From Nitrospirota bacterium (GTDB lineage: Bacteria > Nitrospirota > Thermodesulfovibrionia > Thermodesulfovibrionales > Dissulfurispiraceae), in the NCBI GenBank assembly GCA_009773415.1, contig WSNO01000020.1, positions 1-48,576 on the forward strand: 48,576 nucleotides of DNA, in the 5' to 3' direction. The translations under genes and the position numbers were made by a program. Each line of letters starts with the position of its first letter. Within the stretch, counting starts at the first letter, position 1. Of the stretch, positions 15,666-22,998 are shown piece by piece. Under the pieces are notes generated by a model. That model had not been told where the DNA came from and searched no databases. It was given only the letters and a program-made list of their open reading frames with translations.

Positions 15666-16139
15666 TTACTGAACGAGATTCGGAGCAGCACAGAACTCCA
15701 TGCAGCTTTCCTTCACAACATAGACACAACACGGGGCGTACTTCACAATCTTCGGAGCTTCGGCCCCCAGCAGAAAACGTGCTCCTTCAGATGCACCGCG
15801 CGCGCCGATGACAAGAAGATTGGCTTTTTCCTGCTCAACATATTCCACAATAGCCTCTGAAGGCGACGGACCCTTGATAATGAGCGCCTTTACATCCTTG
15901 ACTCCCTGTTTTTCGAGATACTCCATCGCCGACCGGAGAAGCTGTTCCGAGCGCTGCGTAAAATCATCCCGTGTAGTATCACGATCTGCCGGCAACAGTC
16001 CAACCTCCAGATCGGAAAAGTGCGGAAGGACATTAATGATATGTACTTTCAGATTGTCACGGTCTTTACAGAGGAAGGCCGCAGCAGCAAGACACATGTC
16101 GCTGTATTTTGAACCGTCTATCGATACAACTACTTTCAT
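15666..16139 (-). CDS. Universal stress protein, single domain
   Basis: 157 residues from ATG 16139 (AGGAGG at 8 nt). One Usp domain runs from MKVVVSIDGSKYSD to APCCVYVVKES, with a Cys-containing tail (CMEFCAAPNLVQ). The ATP loop reads GARGASEGARFLLGAEAP: the G-x2-G-x9-G frame is kept, but the usual Ser/Thr after the last Gly is Ala, so ATP binding may be altered. It is the final gene of the minus-strand array with two TauE exporters, which suggests expression together with sulfur-anion export. Confidence 0.9.
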   Translation of the reverse strand: MKVVVSIDGSKYSDMCLAAAAFLCKDRDNLKVHIINVLPHFSDLEVGLLPADRDTTRDDFTQRSEQLLRSAMEYLEKQGVKDVKALIIKGPSPSEAIVEYVEQEKANLLVIGARGASEGARFLLGAEAPKIVKYAPCCVYVVKESCMEFCAAPNLVQ

Positions 16140-16150
16140 CGCTCCGCCTC

Positions 16151-16867
16151 CTAAAGCTCTTTCTTGACTTTCACTTTCTTATGAACCGTGAGTCCCAGTC
16201 CTTCAAACAGGTGAAACAGCGCATACCCCCACCAGATGGTATAGCAGACGTAGAAAATAAGCAGTGCCGACATCATGCCGATGCGGTCGGTCACGCTCTG
16301 TGCCTGAATCCCGTAGAAATTATAGGAGGGCTCAACGACCTTCTTGCTCACTTCGTTAATCATCTTGGCATTATCGAAATCCTTCGAAAGCTGAAGCGCC
16401 TTGTCGACTTTGCCCAAAAGCGCCCACCAGTCTTTCATGGCTTGCTTCTCATCGTAACCATATGTTTCCTTCAGCTTTGCGCCGTCGTTCTTATACATGA
16501 AATCACCGTCGCGAATCACCACCGAAAGCATTTTCCCCAGATCGCCGCTCAGCTTGAGTTCACCGCCCTTCAGTTCTGCCGTGCCGCCTGCGACTGAAAC
16601 GAGATTCGCGGCTTTTTTTGCATCCTCCGGCTTGTCGTAATTGACCGTTGCCGAAATCTGTCTGCCGACGTACTTTTCATTCTCCTTGGCAACTTTCGGG
16701 ATAAAATATGCTGAGCCCTTGGACAGCTTGTTGAACATGTCGTCCGAAAACTCCAGCCCGTTCATGCCGCTTCCGAATATCGGCGACATGATCAGGCCGA
16801 ACAAACCGAAAAAAGCGAGCGACATGATAATGCCGGTGCCGAAATGTCTTTTATCTCGTATCAGCAT
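16151..16867 (-). CDS. Membrane protein with large extracytoplasmic domain, TauE-associated
   Basis: 238 residues. TM1 is at about 11-33 (GTGIIMSLAFFGLFGLIMSPIFG). About 150 polar residues follow, then TM2 at about 196-220 (GMMSALLIFYVCYTIWWGYALFHLF) and a basic C-terminus (HKKVKVKKEL). The central part has a short BON-like or ferredoxin-like alternation but no motif I can name. Start ATG 16867 has GGGAGGG upstream and lies 3 nt after the tauE stop, so it is tightly linked to the exporter. Probably an accessory or sensor subunit of the transporter; function unknown. Confidence 0.85.
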   Translation of the reverse strand: MLIRDKRHFGTGIIMSLAFFGLFGLIMSPIFGSGMNGLEFSDDMFNKLSKGSAYFIPKVAKENEKYVGRQISATVNYDKPEDAKKAANLVSVAGGTAELKGGELKLSGDLGKMLSVVIRDGDFMYKNDGAKLKETYGYDEKQAMKDWWALLGKVDKALQLSKDFDNAKMINEVSKKVVEPSYNFYGIQAQSVTDRIGMMSALLIFYVCYTIWWGYALFHLFEGLGLTVHKKVKVKKEL

Positions 16868-16870
16868 GGC

Positions 16871-18151
16871 TTAGCCCTCCCTGAATGTTTTGATGTTTTT
16901 TATGAAGCTCCACATAACCCATGCAACAAAAACAACAACCGTTATCCAGAAAAGATAGTTGCCCACCGTTTCAATAATCTGGCAAAGACCCATGGGCCAG
17001 TTGAGATATCCCATGTCCGCAAACTGCTTGGGAAGCGTTGAAAACCGGTTAATGAATCCTGCAAGGATGGTGACGACAAAGAACATTCTGATAGTCATGC
17101 CGCTGACGACCTTCGTTGTCAGCGCGCCTATCTGTATGCCGATCAGGGAGCCGAGCAGCATTCCCATGGCAAGGGTATAGAAGACGAAACCGTATACCGC
17201 ATACTGGGCGATGGCGCCGTATCCGGCAGTAAAAACAATCTGGAAGATGTCGGTTCCGACCGTGGTAAACGTCGATATTCCGAAGACGTAGACAAACATC
17301 GGGAACGTGATAAATCCGCCCCCCACTCCCATCATTGCCGAAGCAATGCCGACCACAAATCCACCGGCAGCAAGAATAAAGGCTGAAATCTGCCTGCCGC
17401 CCGGAACCATGTCCTCGTCGAACTTCACCATCGGCGGCAGACTGATTGACTGCAATTTTCCGGCTATGCCCGGCAGCTCCGTTGAACTCGGCACCTTCGG
17501 CGCGTCATGCCCCCCATGACCATGTCCGGCAGGCGGCACACCTGATTTTCTCTTCTTCAGGAAGTCGGAGACGCCGTACCAGCTCAGGAAGCCGAGGATA
17601 GTCGCATAAATGATGCTGGTAACTGCATCGCTCAAAATAGGGTCCTTTTCATAAATGGTCATCTGGATAAAGCCGCCGAGGGTAGCGCCCAAGATCGATC
17701 CGACAAGAAAAAAAGCGGCAATCCTCATATTGACGTTGCCCATTTTCTTGTGAAGCACCGAACCCATGATAGCTTTTGCAAAGATATGGAAGAGGTCAGT
17801 GCCGACGGCAAGTATTCCCTTTACGCCGGCTGCCATAAGGGCCGGCGTAATGATAAAGCCGCCGCCTGCACCGATACAACCGGTAATCAGGCCGGCGCAA
17901 AAACCGACAGCTATGGAAACAAGAAAGACAATGGGCGTATAAAATGAAGGTGCATACGCCTTTTTGCCGCCCAGCAGATCCGCTGCATCGGCAATGTAGA
18001 GTGAAAAGATAGGGACAAGCGCAGCCAGTGCAATCAGCACCAGCATGCGCTTCTTGCTGCGCAGAATGTTCATGGAGACTTCATAGTCCCATCGTGCATA
18101 GTGGATAGATGCTGCCATCATGCACTCGTACAGCTTTCTCGGAAAGCTCAT
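16871..18151 (-). CDS. TauE/SafE-family exporter with long central cytoplasmic loop (second of three)
   Basis: 426 residues from ATG 18151, chosen because GGGAGGTTG lies 4 nt upstream; a GTG at 18166 is in frame but lies on that ribosome site. The N-terminus (about 1-35) is cytoplasmic with Arg/Lys before TM1. TauE repeats are visible as GLITGCIGAGGGFIITPALMAAG and GIASAMMGVGGGFITFPMFVYVFG, each followed by a VGTDLF or VGTDIF motif. Between the halves is a His/Gly-rich loop (GHGHGGHDAP, about residues 210-245) that could bind metal. It should move sulfite or a related anion. A promoter with overlapping palindromes lies 150 bp upstream. Confidence 0.9.
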   Translation of the reverse strand: MSFPRKLYECMMAASIHYARWDYEVSMNILRSKKRMLVLIALAALVPIFSLYIADAADLLGGKKAYAPSFYTPIVFLVSIAVGFCAGLITGCIGAGGGFIITPALMAAGVKGILAVGTDLFHIFAKAIMGSVLHKKMGNVNMRIAAFFLVGSILGATLGGFIQMTIYEKDPILSDAVTSIIYATILGFLSWYGVSDFLKKRKSGVPPAGHGHGGHDAPKVPSSTELPGIAGKLQSISLPPMVKFDEDMVPGGRQISAFILAAGGFVVGIASAMMGVGGGFITFPMFVYVFGISTFTTVGTDIFQIVFTAGYGAIAQYAVYGFVFYTLAMGMLLGSLIGIQIGALTTKVVSGMTIRMFFVVTILAGFINRFSTLPKQFADMGYLNWPMGLCQIIETVGNYLFWITVVVFVAWVMWSFIKNIKTFREG

Positions 18152-18304
18152 CTTACAACCTCCCACCGGATAGAGTTCGGATGGTGCGAGTCATTCCCCC
18201 GATAACCGCACGCACCGCAGAATGTTAAGGACATGTCTAACTTGCAATTTACATGCCACAACTATAATCCCTTATCTGCTCTTGATCCTGCCTGATATCG
18301 CTGC

Positions 18305-18334
18305 ACTATATGCTACATATAGTTGCACGTGCAA
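18305..18334 (-). promoter_or_regulatory. Promoter of the second tauE overlapped by two palindromes
   Basis: TTGCAC (18334-18329), 18-nt spacer, TATAGT (18310-18305). The -35 is part of a perfect 12-bp palindrome TTGCACGTGCAA (18323-18334). Spacer and -10 are covered by the inverted repeat CTATATG-CTA-CATATAG (18306-18322). Back-to-back palindromes on a promoter suggest repressor operators. The transcript would have a leader of about 150 nt. The rest of 18166-18583 shows direct repeats of ACATGCAT (around 18420-18445) and no gene. Confidence 0.6.
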
Positions 18335-18583
18335 TTCCTGCGCATATCACGCAAAACAGCCGCAGAAAAAGCTTTATGTCATATCTTGAGAAGCGACCTT
18401 GGTGCACCCTATCTATGCACATGCATCATTTACATGCATATAAAAGAGTTTAGAACACCCTTCCAAGCTGCCAAATCTTAGCACATACGTTGACTGGATT
18501 CGACATGATATTTATTTATAAGTCAATAAGGAAACAGCCACAGGCGAAAGAGCTGCGGAGCAACAGGCAGGCGGAGAGGCTTC

Positions 18584-18676
18584 TTACTTCTTACTTCTGT
18601 TTCTGATTCTCGCTCCAATGACGACGCCGAGGAAAACCGCGCCAAAAGCGACAATACCGACGAGAAGGTAGTCCAT
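18584..18676 (-). CDS. 30-residue single-span membrane microprotein
   Basis: ATG 18676 to TAA 18584 with AAGGAG 8 nt upstream. It encodes a short acidic start, one hydrophobic helix and a very basic end (MDYLLVGIVAFGAVFLGVV then IGARIRNRSKK). The charge bias predicts the C-terminus in the cytoplasm. It lies between two conserved membrane protein genes in the same orientation, 52 nt after the stop of the preceding one. The good ribosome site and classic topology make it likely real. It may be a small subunit stabilising the neighbouring TauE complex; no homology can be claimed from sequence reading. Confidence 0.7.
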   Translation of the reverse strand: MDYLLVGIVAFGAVFLGVVIGARIRNRSKK

Positions 18677-18728
18677 ATGTCGTACTCCTTAAATAGAATT
18701 TTTGCTTTACAGCACTGCAGCGCTGCAG

Positions 18729-19514
18729 CTAACGCAATGAGACAATATCTCCGTCTTTGACCGGCACTTCAAGACCGACAAACGCAAGGGAATCCCCCTC
18801 GAATACCTTTTTTACCACTGCCGTCCCTCTCTGGCGACCTTCCGCATCCAGAAGAACCACGCGCGCTTCCGGCTGCAATCCATGGCGTGAACCGAGACCG
18901 AAAGCTATTTCATTCACATTATCGCCATGCACGATCCGGTAGATTTCGGCTTTTCCCTGGGTTGCCAGCAATGCTTCAATTTTCTTCGACATCAAAAACA
19001 CCGCCGCCATGGTAAGACCCGCCGAAAGCAAGCAGAAAAGCGCGGCAAGCCATGGCGCAACCCCGGTGTTCCTCTGGATAATTGACACAAAGCTGCCACG
19101 AAGACTTGCATAATCTTTATGCACAACAGCGCGAAAGACAAAGTGCTTCTTCGGGTCTGTCTCCCCTTTCGGGAAAACAGCGATATCGTATGCGCCGGGC
19201 GGTGCATCTTTTGTCACCGTAACAGTGCCGGTCCACATATTGCCGCCAAGAAAGTACCCTGACTTGGTTTCTTCAATCGCGAGCATCACCTTGTCCGACG
19301 GGCTGGTTTGCGCAAGTTCTGAGGCATGCTTGATCTTCGGGTCGACCGGGCCGTTCACGCCCACGGTCTGCCCCGGCAGAACATTATAGACATGCATGGG
19401 TTCACGCAGATTTGCAACGCACGCGTCCAGCAGGCAGACAAAAATAAAAATGAAAAAGAGCGCTCCAATCTTTCTGGCATGCTTTCTCGCTTTTATCAGC
19501 TGCTCAAGATTCAT
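18729..19514 (-). CDS. Two-span membrane protein with periplasmic beta domain, TauE-associated
   Basis: 261 residues. TM1 is at about 15-33 (KIGALFFIFIFVCLLDACV). A periplasmic, beta-rich domain follows (about 35-150; GTVTVTKDAPPGAYDIAVFPKG reads like an Ig-like fold). TM2 is at about 155-176, then a cytoplasmic tail (about 180-261) with short beta strands (ARVVLLDAEGRQRGTAVVKKVFEGDSLAFVGL is one continuous stretch, shown only in part: ARVVLLDAEG). The start overlaps the previous stop in ATGA fashion, showing coupling. Function unknown. The context suggests an accessory protein of the sulfur-anion export cluster. Confidence 0.82.
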   Translation of the reverse strand: MNLEQLIKARKHARKIGALFFIFIFVCLLDACVANLREPMHVYNVLPGQTVGVNGPVDPKIKHASELAQTSPSDKVMLAIEETKSGYFLGGNMWTGTVTVTKDAPPGAYDIAVFPKGETDPKKHFVFRAVVHKDYASLRGSFVSIIQRNTGVAPWLAALFCLLSAGLTMAAVFLMSKKIEALLATQGKAEIYRIVHGDNVNEIAFGLGSRHGLQPEARVVLLDAEGRQRGTAVVKKVFEGDSLAFVGLEVPVKDGDIVSLR

Positions 19515-19756
19515 GATTCCACCTCTTTATGAACATCCGCTTCCGGCGATCTGAGCTTTCTGACCAGAAAAATTCCTACAGCAAGCGTGGGAATGAACAT
19601 GCCGAGAAAGACTTTGAAGAAAACGGCGTTGAAATCGTCCGGATTCTTGACCGCGAAATACATGGCGACGCAGAGTTCGGCGAGTATCAGCACATCGATA
19701 ATCACAACCGTTATTTTTTGCTTCATGTTCACGAGAAAGCGCTGCTCCTTCGGCAT
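19511..19756 (-). CDS. Small two-span membrane protein, TauE-associated
   Basis: 81 residues with two hydrophobic stretches: about 14-36 (ITVVIIDVLILAELCVAMYF) and 45-66 (FFKVFLGMFIPTLAVGIFLV), and a polar C-terminus rich in Glu. The start is uncertain: ATG 19756 has no clear ribosome site, and Met11 (19726) is an alternative. It overlaps the next gene by 4 nt. A strong terminator just upstream means it is expressed by readthrough or from its own promoter. Function unknown. Confidence 0.75.
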   Translation of the reverse strand: MPKEQRFLVNMKQKITVVIIDVLILAELCVAMYFAVKNPDDFNAVFFKVFLGMFIPTLAVGIFLVRKLRSPEADVHKEVES

Positions 19757-19784
19757 GATTTAGTCTGACTATTCTACCATAGAC

Positions 19785-19819
19785 AAAAACCTTCCCCCGG
19801 CCGTGCAGCCGGGGGAAGG
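19785..19819 (-). terminator. Strong intrinsic terminator inside the GntR-TauE array
   Basis: Perfect 12-bp GC-rich hairpin (CCTTCCCCCGGC and complement, 6-nt loop) followed on the minus strand by TTTTTG. It lies after the DUF4881-like lipoprotein and before the 81-residue protein, splitting the array into two units or attenuating the second. Confidence 0.85.
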
Positions 19820-19844
19820 CGACAGCAGAAAAAAACTGGGAAGG

Positions 19845-20456
19845 CTATTTCTTGAAAATATCCGTTCTTGTGATGTTCATAAACCGCAACGCTTTGCCTT
19901 CCTCCTTATAGTAAACGCGCACCTCATCTCCTGCGTCCCATGTCTTTTCAGGCAGATCAAGGTATTGATCCGGCGGCGAGAAGACGATGAGCTGCTTCTG
20001 CCGTGCGGAATACAGCGTCACAGTCTTCTTTTCCTTGTTCACTTCCGGGAACTTCTTCCCTTTCACCAGTGCATTTTCCCGATCGATGTTCTCTTTTTTG
20101 TCGATAAGCTTGAAATCGATAACCTTGAAGCCCTGAGTAGCAGGGTCGAAAATGGTGATATTATTTTTCACGGTATCGATTTTCATCCTGTATCCTGCCT
20201 TCGGAGCGGCACCCATTTCCATAGGATCCGTCGGCAGCACATAGGCATGCGGCGGCAGCGTGTTGTAGTCCGGATTGCCCGGATCCGCCTTCTTGTCCTG
20301 AATGAGGATAGCTATATTCTTCGCCTTGTCGTATTCAATGACCCTTCCCTGATCGACCTGGCCAAGCTCTCCGCACCCAGAGACAAACGCCATGAAAAGG
20401 ACCAGCGGCAGTGCAATCAGACAGAGTTTTTTAAGAGACCTGACCCCGTTCTTCAT
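19845..20456 (-). CDS. Lipoprotein resembling the DUF4881 family
   Basis: 203 residues from ATG 20456 with GGGAGGG upstream, overlapping the tauE end region. The signal peptide ends in a lipobox (MAFVSGC, Cys at about residue 28). The mature part starts GELGQVDQGRVIEYDKAKN and contains DYNTLPPHAYVLPTDPMEMG, IDTVKNNITIFDPATQGFK and DAGDEVRVYY. I associate this pattern with small lipoproteins of sulfate reducers annotated DUF4881, from memory. It is probably anchored to the membrane facing the periplasm, next to the TauE exporter made from the gene just upstream. No enzymatic motif is visible. Confidence 0.82.
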   Translation of the reverse strand: MKNGVRSLKKLCLIALPLVLFMAFVSGCGELGQVDQGRVIEYDKAKNIAILIQDKKADPGNPDYNTLPPHAYVLPTDPMEMGAAPKAGYRMKIDTVKNNITIFDPATQGFKVIDFKLIDKKENIDRENALVKGKKFPEVNKEKKTVTLYSARQKQLIVFSPPDQYLDLPEKTWDAGDEVRVYYKEEGKALRFMNITRTDIFKK

Positions 20457-20458
20457 GA

Positions 20459-21514
20459 TTATGCCCTCCCTTTCTTCTGAGCAACTTCAGCACGCGCACC
20501 TTGGACCATCCTCACAAAAATGTACAGGGAAAGTAGGCTCACTAGGCCCAGAATCAGTATGGTGGACAACATATCCGTGATTGCTTTCGTCCCTTCCACA
20601 TACCTCGGAATGAGCTTCATGATAACGGAAATATTGCATCCCATGACCGCTATGCCGAAGGCGATTCGTATGCCGTAGCCCTTGATGTACTTGGTGGCAA
20701 CGGTTCCGACCTGCGCACCTATCGAAGCTCCGACGAGCATGATCATTGCGGCGACCAGTTCGGTTCTGCCCTTATAGGTATAGGTACCCGCCCCGTAAAG
20801 ACCTGATATCATGACCTCAAAAAGGTCCGTACCAACCGCGATATGCGTCGGACAGCCCATGAGGTAAATCAGCATCGGCATGCGGATTAGACCGCCGCCG
20901 ATGCCGAGAATGCCGGCGAGCCATCCGGTCAGAAAGCTGAGTAATATCGGCACCCAGATAGATACGATAAACCCGGAAACCTTTAAATTGACCATCGGCG
21001 GGATTCTTAACTTGTGAATGGTTTTGTGCCACTCAATGCCGGTGGCAAGCTTGTCGACTTCCTTGCCGGCAGCCTTTGCTTCCCTGTCCTTCTGCTTTCT
21101 TTTATTGATATCGTGAAAGACCGTCCAGGCGATTAGTGAGAGAAGGCAGACATACATCCAGCGGACATACAGATCGACCTTGCCGATACGCTCCAGCCAC
21201 ATGATCATCTGAGCGCCGACCTCAAACCCGACGACAGTGCCGACAATCATAATGACGCCGAGCCGGTAGTCAACGTTGCCGAACTTTCCGTGGCGCATGG
21301 TCGAAACGAGTGATTTCCCCGCCATGTGCGCAATGTCGGTGCCGATGGCAAAAGCCATGGGGAAGCCGAGAATATTGAGTCCCGGCGTAATCATCCAGGC
21401 ACCGCCCATCCCGAAAAAGCCGCCGATAATTCCGACGCCGAGACCAAGGATAATCAACCCCGGCCAGAATATCGTAACGCCCGAGATAGGCATAAGAACA
21501 TATAAAAACTCCAT
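20459..21514 (-). CDS. TauE/SafE-family exporter (third of three)
   Basis: 351 residues. Two TauE halves: GGFFGMGGAWMITPGLNILG then IGTDIAHM, and GILGIGGGLIRMPMLIYLMG then VGTDLFEV. These are the same landmarks as the second TauE, but without its His-rich loop. A charged loop (about 135-165, NKRKQKDREAKAAGKEVDK) separates the halves. About eight to nine membrane segments. Start ATG 21514 has GGAGG 7 nt upstream. It follows a GntR regulator and a small membrane protein and precedes a lipoprotein on the same strand. Export of sulfite or a similar anion is the family role; substrate unknown. Confidence 0.9.
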   Translation of the reverse strand: MEFLYVLMPISGVTIFWPGLIILGLGVGIIGGFFGMGGAWMITPGLNILGFPMAFAIGTDIAHMAGKSLVSTMRHGKFGNVDYRLGVIMIVGTVVGFEVGAQMIMWLERIGKVDLYVRWMYVCLLSLIAWTVFHDINKRKQKDREAKAAGKEVDKLATGIEWHKTIHKLRIPPMVNLKVSGFIVSIWVPILLSFLTGWLAGILGIGGGLIRMPMLIYLMGCPTHIAVGTDLFEVMISGLYGAGTYTYKGRTELVAAMIMLVGASIGAQVGTVATKYIKGYGIRIAFGIAVMGCNISVIMKLIPRYVEGTKAITDMLSTILILGLVSLLSLYIFVRMVQGARAEVAQKKGRA

Positions 21515-21538
21515 AACTTAACCTCCTCTAACCCGGTT

Positions 21539-21823
21539 TTAGTGCTCTGCCAGATCTCTGGACTTCAGGTCAATACCGATGCGGCTCATGACGACATCTG
21601 CCATCATTCCGAGCAATACGCCGACAATTGGAATAACCGCCACAGTCAGCAACGCAAAATAGATGTGGCTTTCATTGTACAGATTGGTGAACCATGCTTC
21701 CCATCCCGTGAATTTCCGCGTGTCGGCCACGATGACGATCGGCGGCGACTTGTCGGCGGCAGCAAAAGCAATCTGAGGGAGCATCGCCAGTGCCATTACG
21801 GCAAGCGTAAACAGTCTGTTCAT
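21539..21823 (-). CDS. Small signal-peptide membrane protein preceding tauE
   Basis: 94 residues from ATG 21823 (GGAGGAAAGG upstream; the longer frame to 21868 crosses this site). A signal peptide (MNRLFTLAVMALAMLPQIAFA) is followed by about 30 polar residues with several aromatics (GWEAWFTNLYNESHIYF), one membrane helix (about 52-72, FALLTVAVIPIVGVLLGMMADVV) and a charged tail (IGIDLKSRDLAEH). Its place between regulator and exporter, 24 nt before tauE, suggests an accessory subunit. Function unknown. Confidence 0.82.
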   Translation of the reverse strand: MNRLFTLAVMALAMLPQIAFAAADKSPPIVIVADTRKFTGWEAWFTNLYNESHIYFALLTVAVIPIVGVLLGMMADVVMSRIGIDLKSRDLAEH

Positions 21824-21992
21824 TTTCCTTTCCTCCTCAAGTAAAACTTCACTCACAGTGCGCAGCAACTGCGTCGATTTCTCCTATCGGAAACTCACCC
21901 TGTTACCAGCCGTTCCCCACCTCCTTGCCCCCCTTTCGCTCCCGACCGAACATCGGACGGCAAGCATATAATTGTTACGCAAAACCCCTGTT

Positions 21993-22739
21993 TCATTTCG
22001 AGCGGACAAGCTCAAACTCGTTCAACACTTTATACTTGCCCACCTTGCCGATCAGCTTCATGAAGGCAAGCGTATTCTCATCAGCGTCTATAAAAATGCG
22101 GTAGACCGCAACCGCAGATGCTCCCTCTTTTACCCCGAAATACTCGGCAACGTCGCCTTTTGCCCTGACGACATCCACCGACTGAACTACCTTCGCAATC
22201 TTGCGCAGTGCCCGTTCCTGAATGGCATCGAAGAAAGGCTGCGTTATAAGGTTGGCCTTTTCGATACCCGGGACAAGGCGGGAAGATACGTACAGGTCCT
22301 CGCAGCAGACCGGTTCACCGTTGACGGTATCGCGGCACTGCACATGAAGCACAGGTCCGCTGTCGTGGAGATACTGCAGTGATTCACCGTTCGTCTCATT
22401 GAGGGTCCGTTTTACTATTTTCCGCTCAAGCCGCACGCCGGATCCGAAGGTGTCTTCCGCAAAGCGGGTCCGAATGGTCATGCCGAGGTGAGGCACCGAG
22501 CTTTTCACGTATGTTCCCTTGCCCTGCTGCCGCTTCAGGTAGCCGTCCCGGACGAGATCGGTGATGGCAAGGCGAACCGTCGCCTTGCTGACGCTGAACA
22601 TGCGACAGAGTTCGTCTTCAGACGGAATGAGGGAATTGACGTTCCACTCGCCCTTTTCTATCTTCCGCTTAACGATGTCATAGATCTGCACATAGAGTTT
22701 TTGCTGACTGTCACGATCCACCACCACTGCTTCGATCAT
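21993..22739 (-). CDS. GntR/HutC-family transcriptional regulator (wHTH plus UTRA)
   Basis: 248 residues. The winged HTH is at about 14-80 (KLYVQIYDIVKRKIEKGEW, LIPSEDELCRMFSVSKATVR, GYLKRQQGKGTYV), followed by a UTRA-type ligand domain (about 100-245). Ribosome site AAGGGG lies upstream of ATG 22739. It is the first gene of the minus-strand array leading to the small membrane protein, TauE and lipoprotein, so it is a good candidate local repressor. A perfect 16-bp palindrome 130 bp upstream is a plausible binding site for autoregulation. The effector is unknown but may be a sulfur compound, given the targets (inference). A 124-bp gap before the next gene holds no other gene. Confidence 0.92.
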   Translation of the reverse strand: MIEAVVVDRDSQQKLYVQIYDIVKRKIEKGEWNVNSLIPSEDELCRMFSVSKATVRLAITDLVRDGYLKRQQGKGTYVKSSVPHLGMTIRTRFAEDTFGSGVRLERKIVKRTLNETNGESLQYLHDSGPVLHVQCRDTVNGEPVCCEDLYVSSRLVPGIEKANLITQPFFDAIQERALRKIAKVVQSVDVVRAKGDVAEYFGVKEGASAVAVYRIFIDADENTLAFMKLIGKVGKYKVLNEFELVRSK

Positions 22740-22868
22740 ATGGCATCCCCTTCAGTCTCTGTTTCATGCCGCGGTAGAGGTTCTTTTTTTTTGCAGCATG
22801 CCAAAACGCCCAACAGATATATGCAAGGGGAGTGCCAGGAACGGAACTCATTGTTTTTTCGGTAAATA

Positions 22869-22884
22869 GGTCTTTATAAAGACC
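22869..22884. promoter_or_regulatory. Perfect 16-bp palindrome upstream of gntR
   Basis: GGTCTTTATAAAGACC, perfectly self-complementary, 130 bp above the gntR start. Its centre contains TATAAA on the minus strand, which could be the -10. GT-rich half sites with a central AT core are common operators of HutC-type regulators, so this is a candidate GntR operator. Confidence 0.6.
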
Positions 22885-22942
22885 GGAGATGAGAATGATG
22901 TAGAAACATAATGATGCATAAGATCGGCTATCGGATAAAAAA

Positions 22943-22998
22943 AGCAAAAAAAACATAATCACACATAGCAACTATTTGTTGCTATGTGTGATTATGTT
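22943..22998 (-). terminator. Intrinsic terminator with 21-bp stem overlapping the stop codon
   Basis: Perfect inverted repeat, arms 22952-22972 and 22978-22998 with loop TATTT. On the minus strand it is followed by a run of eight T, then GC and seven more T. The right arm includes the TAA (22994-22992) of the sigma-54 activator. The stem is unusually long and AT-rich for an intrinsic terminator. Confidence 0.85.
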
